Source: CALCCV01 sp964388665 (GTDB taxonomy: Bacteria; Bdellovibrionota; Bdellovibrionia; Bdellovibrionales; Bdellovibrionaceae). From it: a stretch of 7,215 bases of DNA. Below the pieces are notes generated by a model. It had not been told where the DNA came from, did no database searches, and worked only from the letters and a program-made list of their open reading frames with translations. The translations under genes were made by a program, and so were the position numbers. Positions within the stretch are counted from its first letter, which is position 1; each line of letters opens with the position of its first letter. Below, in pieces: positions 1 through 3,330 of this stretch. The DNA lies in NCBI GenBank assembly GCA_964388665.1, contig CAYMBJ010000130.1:1-7215 (forward strand), in the 5' to 3' direction.

Positions 1-288
1 TTGGTGAGAGTGAAGTCCTTCTTTGCGAAGATATCGACCCAACTCCTCATCTGAAAGATTATGCGTTTCGATAATTGTTTTTAGTTTATACTCGGCAGAT
101 GATTTACGGGATGATTTTTGTTTTGGCATGTCGCCGACTCTAGCACGGATCTTAAGCCAATTTGAAACAGTCCCTTTATTTATGCCTTCTTGCTCACAAA
201 CTTCAGCTATGGTGCGATCACCACGGTTCAGGACTTTGCTGACAATCGCATTCTGGAACTCTTTTGTGTAACTCTGACGCAATCCCAT
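1..288 (-). CDS. IS3-type transposase OrfA, N-terminal 96 residues (partial)
   Basis: This is an open frame on the minus strand from an ATG at 288 to the window edge, with no stop, so the 3' end is missing. The product begins MGLRQSYTKEFQNAIVSKVL. The YTKEF opening, the RTIAEVCEQEGINKGTVSNW stretch at residues 25-44 (a helix-turn-helix) and LSDEELGRYLRKEGLH at 78-93 are typical of the DNA-binding OrfA of IS3-type elements. In that family OrfA recognises the element ends and is fused by programmed -1 frameshifting to the DDE-containing OrfB. OrfB and the frameshift site would lie to the left, outside the window. No strong Shine-Dalgarno precedes the ATG, which is common for transposase genes. 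The gene ends of IS and recA face the same way, with the IS about 50-140 bases beyond the recA stop. The family call is by motif recognition only. Confidence 0.75.
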   Translation of the reverse strand, partial: MGLRQSYTKEFQNAIVSKVLNRGDRTIAEVCEQEGINKGTVSNWLKIRARVGDMPKQKSSRKSSAEYKLKTIIETHNLSDEELGRYLRKEGLHSHQ

Positions 289-375
289 TCAAATCTCAAA
301 TCTCGCCCCGCGTTGTGTTTTGTTCACGCGACAACTTTCCTGAGACTGGGGGGTACCGTGTAGGCTCTTTTTACA
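1..375 (-). mobile_element. Partial IS3-family-like insertion sequence (left end and start of orfA)
   Basis: The segment reads leftward and runs off the window start. It consists of the N-terminal part of an IS3-type OrfA (288 to 1) preceded by about 87 bases of non-coding sequence. That leader contains a C-run (CGGTACCCCCCAG on the minus strand, about 345-357) that looks like IS end-proximal sequence. IS3-family ends usually finish in 5'-TG...CA-3'. The plus strand has a CA at 374-375, giving a minus-strand end beginning TGTAAAAAGAG, so 375 is my best guess for the boundary. It could equally lie anywhere between about 360 and 425. The other end, orfB and any target duplication are outside the window, so element identity and completeness are unknown. 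Confidence 0.5.
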
Positions 376-427
376 TTAGTTTCGGACTCACCTATAGTTT
401 AGTAAACCCAAAGTTTATTGAACCTAA
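289..427. other. Intergenic gap between recA stop and IS orfA start; no convincing recA terminator
   Basis: This 139-base gap holds the presumed IS end (to about 375) and about 50 bases of sequence following recA. Past the recA stop on the minus strand I see only weak structure: a 5-bp stem TAAAC/GTTTA at 403-417, and an overlapping palindrome GTTTAGTAAAC at 397-407. Neither is followed by a T-tract in the recA direction. The normal recA terminator may have been displaced by the insertion, or recA may terminate by Rho; the sequence does not decide. Confidence 0.5.
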
Positions 428-1570
428 CTATTGCGTTCGTGGTTTCTTCGACTTGGGACGCGCGTCTTCAAGAGCCGCGGCATCTAGCTCCGCTTCGGAA
501 GTAGGCAAGACCGCCTCATTGTCCATCAAAATTTTGCCAATTCCTTTGGAGCTCAAAATTTGGTTACGCAACTCCACCTTGATTTCAGGGTGTTCTTTTA
601 AGAAGTTCTTAGCTTGATCACGCCCCTGACCCATGCGCTCGCCCTTGTAGCTGTACCACGCCCCAGATTTTTCCACCATATCGGCTGCGGCGGCAAGATC
701 CAGGATATCGCCCTCTTCAGAGATACCTTCGCCATACATTAAGTCAAATTCCACCTTGGTAAAAGGTGGCGCCATTTTGTTTTTGACGACTTTAACTGCC
801 GTGCGATTGCCGGTGACCTCTTCGCCACTCTTAATAGCACCCACTCGACGCACATCTAAGCGCACGGAAGCATAAAACTTCAAGGCATTGCCTCCGGTCG
901 TTGTTTCGGGATTACCGAACATCACGCCAATCTTCATACGAATCTGATTGATAAAAATCACCAAAGTTTTTGAGCGACTGATTGCCGCCGTTAACTTGCG
1001 CAATGCCTGAGACATCAGACGCGCTTGTAAACCCATGTGACTGTCGCCCATCTCACCTTCGATTTCGGCGCGAGGAACCAGAGCCGCTACAGAATCCACA
1101 ACCAATACATCCACCGCACCAGAGCGCACCAATGTTTCAGTAATTTCTAAGGCCTGCTCACCTGTATCTGGCTGTGAGATCAATAGATCTTCTGTATTCA
1201 CTCCCAGTTTGCGCGCATAATTGATATCCAGAGCATGCTCTGCATCCACAAAGGCCACAACTCCACCCTTTTTTTGCGCCTGAGCAATTGCCGACAAGGC
1301 AATGGTGGTTTTACCAGAAGACTCTGGACCATAAATTTCAACAATTCGGCCGCGCGGTAGGCCACCAATTCCGAGCGCAATATCTAAACTCAACGCTCCC
1401 GTAGGAATCACTTCAACGTCTTTAACAAGACTCTCATTGGTCCCAAGGCGCATGATCGAGCCTTTACCAAATTGTTTTTCGATCGTCGAAACCGCTAGAT
1501 CTAATGCTTTGACTCGCTCAGCTTGAGATTTTTCTGAGTGGCGTTCGCCACCTGTTGACATTGTTGCCAT
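428..1570 (-). CDS. recA: Recombinase RecA
   Basis: RecA forms ATP-dependent filaments on single-stranded DNA, catalyses homologous pairing and strand exchange, and acts as co-protease for LexA-type repressors. The product is 380 aa (E. coli 352). Walker A GPESSGKT lies at residues 81-88, the catalytic Glu in FVDAEHALD at 111, Walker B LVVDS at 156-160, loop L1 at about 169-192 (EGEMGDSHMGLQARLMSQAL) and loop L2 at about 208-237 with the usual NPETTTGGNALKFYASVR. All core motifs are intact. I chose the ATG at 1570 because AAGGCGGTG sits 3-11 nt upstream. An in-frame GTG at 1609 lacks a good ribosome binding site, and an ATG at 1561 is poorly placed. The last ten residues are basic (RPKSKKPRTQ), unlike the strongly acidic tail of E. 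coli RecA. The gene is the last of a pgpA-cinA-recA block, 118 bp after cinA, with a strong hairpin in that gap. I see no obvious LexA box upstream by eye. Confidence 0.98.
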   Translation of the reverse strand: MATMSTGGERHSEKSQAERVKALDLAVSTIEKQFGKGSIMRLGTNESLVKDVEVIPTGALSLDIALGIGGLPRGRIVEIYGPESSGKTTIALSAIAQAQKKGGVVAFVDAEHALDINYARKLGVNTEDLLISQPDTGEQALEITETLVRSGAVDVLVVDSVAALVPRAEIEGEMGDSHMGLQARLMSQALRKLTAAISRSKTLVIFINQIRMKIGVMFGNPETTTGGNALKFYASVRLDVRRVGAIKSGEEVTGNRTAVKVVKNKMAPPFTKVEFDLMYGEGISEEGDILDLAAAADMVEKSGAWYSYKGERMGQGRDQAKNFLKEHPEIKVELRNQILSSKGIGKILMDNEAVLPTSEAELDAAALEDARPKSKKPRTQ

Positions 1571-1573
1571 GTT

Positions 1574-1582
1574 CACCGCCTT
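1574..1582 (-). promoter_or_regulatory. Ribosome binding site deciding the recA start
   Basis: The minus strand reads AAGGCGGTG AAC ATG, placing a purine-rich Shine-Dalgarno (AAGG core) 8 nt before the ATG at 1570. This favours a 380-aa RecA over the 393-aa version from the GTG at 1609. Confidence 0.6.
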
Positions 1583-1620
1583 TTGATTAAGTAAATGAGT
1601 TTTCGTCACCTACGAGGAAG

Positions 1621-1657
1621 ATCTACAAACCACCAAGGAACTTGATGCTTTGTAGAT
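1621..1657 (-). other. 37-nt stem-loop between cinA and recA
   Basis: Read on the minus strand (the recA direction), ATCTACAAA (1657-1649) pairs perfectly with TTTGTAGAT (1629-1621). Inside, after one G/G mismatch, CATCAAG (1647-1641) pairs with CTTGGTG (1637-1631), closing a 3-nt loop (TTC). This gives 16 paired positions. One is a G-U wobble in minus-strand RNA but an A/C mismatch in plus-strand RNA, so the structure is better in the recA transcript. No U-tract follows (ATCTTCCTCG), so a classical terminator is unlikely. It could be a processing site, a stabilising 5'-leader element for recA, an attenuating hairpin, or an operator: a possible -10 (TATAAC, 1664-1659) would put the transcription start inside the left arm. 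Confidence 0.65.
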
Positions 1658-1658
1658 G

Positions 1659-1664
1659 GTTATA
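1659..1664 (-). promoter_or_regulatory. Possible recA -10 element
   Basis: TATAAC on the minus strand matches the sigma70 -10 consensus at five of six positions and lies in the gap after the cinA stop. The hexamer 17 nt upstream is a poor -35, and the TTGATA overlapping the cinA end is 22 nt away, too far for a normal promoter. If real, transcription would start near 1652, within the 1621-1657 inverted repeat. Whether recA has its own promoter or depends on read-through from pgpA-cinA is not settled by the sequence. Confidence 0.3.
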
Positions 1665-1688
1665 AAGTGTTCGAAGCCGCACGGGTTA

Positions 1689-2171
1689 TCAAGAAGAATG
1701 ACTGATAACGCTGCTCACAAGAAGCTGCATTGCTGCATCAACAGCTGCGTTCTGAATCTCCACTCGATTCCCGGCGAATCGATAATTCTTGGTCACTTCA
1801 AAACTCGGCCCAACAATAGCGATCCAAATAGAACCCAGAGGTTCTGCTGCCGATCCTCCCGCCGGACCCGCGTAGCCTGTGCAGCTCAGTGCCCAATCGG
1901 CATGCATTAGCCGCTGCGCTCCCACCGCCATTTGCAGTGCCACCATTGCACTCACCTCTTGACCCGGCGTCCATGAATCTTTCGTTACGCCCAACAATTC
2001 AAATTTGACATCGTTTGCATAACTCACCAGGCTTCCCATAAAGAATGCCGAAATTCCTGGCCATTCACAAAGATGCCCAGAAATTTTGCCGCCAGTGCAG
2101 CTTTCAGCAAAGGCCAACTTCAGATTTTGCTTCAAAAACAAATCACTTAAAGTCGCGCGTGAATCCTTCAT
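1689..2171 (-). CDS. cinA: Nicotinamide-nucleotide amidase, PncC/CinA C-terminal domain protein
   Basis: Proteins of this family deamidate nicotinamide mononucleotide to nicotinate mononucleotide, recycling the NMN released by NAD-dependent DNA ligase. The 160-aa product is a stand-alone CinA C-terminal (PncC) domain without the N-terminal MoCF-like domain of full-length CinA (about 410 aa). The signature AESCTGG lies at residues 22-28, GSLVSYANDVK at 46-56, SCTGYAGPAGG at 96-106, PLGSIWIAI at 111-119, and the closing F-G-R...A-L-like segment at about 132-150. All family motifs look intact, so it should be active. The ATG at 2171 is chosen because GGGGAG stands 5 nt upstream and about 22 residues before AESCTGG is usual. 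A TTG at 2231 would give 180 aa and nearly abut pgpA, but has no comparable support. It lies 63 bp after pgpA and 118 bp before recA on the same strand; cinA next to recA is a widespread arrangement. The symbol pncC would be equally suitable. Confidence 0.92.
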   Translation of the reverse strand: MKDSRATLSDLFLKQNLKLAFAESCTGGKISGHLCEWPGISAFFMGSLVSYANDVKFELLGVTKDSWTPGQEVSAMVALQMAVGAQRLMHADWALSCTGYAGPAGGSAAEPLGSIWIAIVGPSFEVTKNYRFAGNRVEIQNAAVDAAMQLLVSSVISHSS

Positions 2172-2176
2172 CTCAT

Positions 2177-2182
2177 CTCCCC
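2177..2182 (-). promoter_or_regulatory. Ribosome binding site deciding the cinA start
   Basis: GGGGAG on the minus strand, 5 nt before the ATG at 2171, is a strong Shine-Dalgarno and supports the 160-aa PncC-type product rather than the TTG-initiated 180-aa frame. Confidence 0.65.
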
Positions 2183-2234
2183 ACACAGCAATACGATGGC
2201 GAAAAGCCCTTGCGATAACCTCATGCAACAATCA

Positions 2235-2732
2235 CTAGCTGGTAAAAGTGACTGCCTGTATTCCCAAAAGCGTCGTCTCTTGAGCCAAAATCTGCAGCGC
2301 AATGTTTGCCACAATTCCTGCCGCCACATCGTCCAACACTACACCAACCCCGCCCGGCACCTTGCGGTCCAAATACGAGATAGGATATGGCTTCAAAACG
2401 TCCAAAATTCGAAAAAACAAAAAACCCAATGCAAAACTTTGCCAGGTGAGCGGCAACCAAAAGAGTGTAATCAGCATCCCGAGAACTTCATCAATGATGA
2501 TACACTTGCAGTCGTGACTTTGACTTTGACTTTCGTAGGCCTGCGCCGACCAAACTGCGAGTGGAAAAAGAACCACGATTCCCAGCAAATACACCAGTGG
2601 CCCGGCCGTGGTCAAAATCCAAGCCAGAGGCAGGGTCACCAGCGACCCCAATGTTCCGGGTGCCCAAGGAGACTTCCCGAGGCCAAAAAGAGTGGCTAAA
2701 CTGGCAAGTTTTAACCGGCTGACAAATCCCAT
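2235..2732 (-). CDS. pgpA: Phosphatidylglycerophosphatase A
   Basis: PgpA removes the terminal phosphate from phosphatidylglycerophosphate to make phosphatidylglycerol, at the inner membrane. The 165-aa product has the family motifs in order: GLGKSPWAPGTLGSL at residues 17-31, IIIDEVLG at 78-85 with the acidic D81-E82 pair, FRILDVLKPYPI at 107-118, D122, and GVVLDDVAAG at 130-139. The conserved acidic residues, which bind metal in this family, are present. Hydrophobic membrane-spanning stretches lie at about 31-60, 85-107 and 136-152. The ATG at 2732 follows GGGGGAG by 4 nt; the frame stays open to 2822, but the extra 30 residues match no family feature and overlap the likely promoter. The length agrees with E. 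coli PgpA (172 aa). It is the first gene of the leftward block, with a divergent promoter region shared with recX. Confidence 0.93.
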   Translation of the reverse strand: MGFVSRLKLASLATLFGLGKSPWAPGTLGSLVTLPLAWILTTAGPLVYLLGIVVLFPLAVWSAQAYESQSQSHDCKCIIIDEVLGMLITLFWLPLTWQSFALGFLFFRILDVLKPYPISYLDRKVPGGVGVVLDDVAAGIVANIALQILAQETTLLGIQAVTFTS

Positions 2733-2736
2733 GCGA

Positions 2737-2743
2737 CTCCCCC
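2737..2743 (-). promoter_or_regulatory. Ribosome binding site deciding the pgpA start
   Basis: GGGGGAG on the minus strand, 4 nt before the ATG at 2732, fixes the start of the 165-aa PgpA and argues against the longer open frame reaching 2822. Confidence 0.65.
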
Positions 2744-2775
2744 TTAGCTTTAGCGCTTTAGAGCCTATTCCAAAA

Positions 2776-2785
2776 CCATATATGG
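2776..2785. repeat. Perfect 10-bp palindrome CCATATATGG
   Basis: CCATATATGG is a perfect palindrome in the divergent pgpA/recX intergenic region, just downstream of the candidate pgpA promoter. It may be a protein-binding site or chance; AT-rich palindromes of this size are not rare. Confidence 0.3.
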
Positions 2786-2815
2786 ATGGGTCTGCTTTAG
2801 ATAGGTTCAGTATCA

Positions 2816-2845
2816 ATATCAATCAAGGCAGACTGATTCTGTCAA
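2816..2845 (-). promoter_or_regulatory. Candidate promoter for the pgpA-cinA-recA block
   Basis: The minus strand has a perfect -35 hexamer TTGACA at 2845-2840. An 18-nt spacer leads to TGATAT (2821-2816), a mediocre -10. Further AT-rich options (TATCTA near 2800) follow a second TTGATT, so the exact -10 is uncertain. The position fits a transcript with a leader of roughly 75 nt before pgpA. Confidence 0.4.
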
Positions 2846-2853
2846 CTTCTTGT

Positions 2854-2875
2854 CAGGCGAGGTGCATGTTGCCTG
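2854..2875. repeat. Inverted repeat CAGGC-N12-GCCTG upstream of recX
   Basis: CAGGC at 2854-2858 and GCCTG at 2871-2875 form 5-bp arms 12 bp apart. The right arm covers the position where a recX -35 element would lie, so an operator is conceivable. The arms are short and the match could be chance. Confidence 0.25.
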
Positions 2876-2893
2876 CTGACTCTCACCGGAAAA

Positions 2894-2899
2894 TATGAT
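2894..2899 (+). promoter_or_regulatory. Candidate -10 element for recX, 11 nt before its ATG
   Basis: TATGAT matches the sigma70 -10 consensus at five of six positions. TTGCCT (2869-2874) lies 19 nt upstream as an imperfect -35. A start about 7 nt downstream (near 2906) would leave a leader of only about 5 nt before the recX ATG at 2911, consistent with the absence of a Shine-Dalgarno there. Confidence 0.4.
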
Positions 2900-2910
2900 C
2901 CACTCAAAAA

Positions 2911-3330
2911 ATGGAGCTGCTTTTTGTAAAACGAAAAATTGTCGACTATCTTTCGCGACGGGACCATTCCTTGGCGGAGCTAAAGACAAAATTATCACGC
3001 TTTATCAAAGAGGACGGTGACAAGGAGATCGTACTCCAGGGGCTTGAATGGGCAGAAAAACACAAATATTTAAAGGCGCCTGAGGAGATTGCCGAGCTGA
3101 TGGTCCGACAGCTCCACCAAAAGCTCAAGGGAGCCCACTACATCCGTCAGTTTTTGGCAAAAAAGAAACTGCCCACAGACTATTATGATGCTGAAATGGA
3201 ACTCGAAAAAGCTAAACAACTGTTCGAAAAAAAAGGTCGAAACGTGCCGAAAGAGAAATTTTTTAGATTTCTACTGAGTCGCGGTTTTGAAATGCACATT
3301 GCCAGAGAGGTCATTCGTGAAAAGTATTGA
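2911..3330 (+). CDS. recX: RecX family regulatory protein
   Basis: RecX binds RecA filaments and usually limits their extension and activities. The 139-aa product is all-helical and shows the three-repeat RecX plan. Repeat 1 is about residues 8-54, with YLSRRDHSLAELKTKLSRF (13-31) matching the family signature. Repeat 2 is about 60-90, with KGAHYIRQFLAKKKL (73-87). Repeat 3 is about 98-139, with FFRFLLSRGFEMHIAREVI (117-135). The length is slightly below the usual 150-170 aa because little precedes repeat 1. The ATG at 2911 is the only plausible start, since an in-frame TGA lies at 2896-2898; it has no Shine-Dalgarno. The gene diverges from pgpA and overlaps alaS by 14 nt, so the two are probably cotranscribed and translationally coupled. 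It lies about 1.3 kb from recA and on the opposite strand. The sequence is divergent, so the call rests on fold-pattern motifs plus context. Confidence 0.82.
   Translation: MELLFVKRKIVDYLSRRDHSLAELKTKLSRFIKEDGDKEIVLQGLEWAEKHKYLKAPEEIAELMVRQLHQKLKGAHYIRQFLAKKKLPTDYYDAEMELEKAKQLFEKKGRNVPKEKFFRFLLSRGFEMHIAREVIREKY
3304..3310 (+). promoter_or_regulatory. Ribosome binding site deciding the GTG start of alaS
   Basis: AGAGAGG stands 6 nt before the GTG at 3317 and lies inside the recX coding sequence. It supports GTG at 3317 over the in-frame TTG at 3287, which has no such site and would add ten residues not seen in AlaRS. Confidence 0.7.

Noticed and set aside
397..417. Small stems after recA as a Rho-independent terminator
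   Set aside because: The stems are only 5 bp, AT-rich, mutually overlapping and not followed by a T-tract.
264..617. 117-aa plus-strand open frame across the recA 3' end
   Set aside because: It lies mostly antisense to the conserved RecA C-terminus and the IS leader, with no ribosome site or recognisable domain.
1571..1609. GTG at 1609 as the recA start (393 aa)
   Set aside because: The extra 13 residues have no family support and the GTG lacks a ribosome site, while AAGGCGGTG precedes the ATG at 1570.
1656..1910. 84-aa plus-strand open frame opposite cinA
   Set aside because: It is antisense to conserved PncC coding sequence and has no family features.
2172..2231. TTG at 2231 as the cinA start
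   Set aside because: It would nearly abut pgpA, but the strong GGGGAG before the ATG at 2171 and the usual PncC N-terminal length favour the shorter form.
2196..2699. 167-aa plus-strand open frame opposite pgpA
   Set aside because: It mirrors the PgpA frame; its composition is Gln/Arg/Pro-rich noise, while pgpA has intact motifs.
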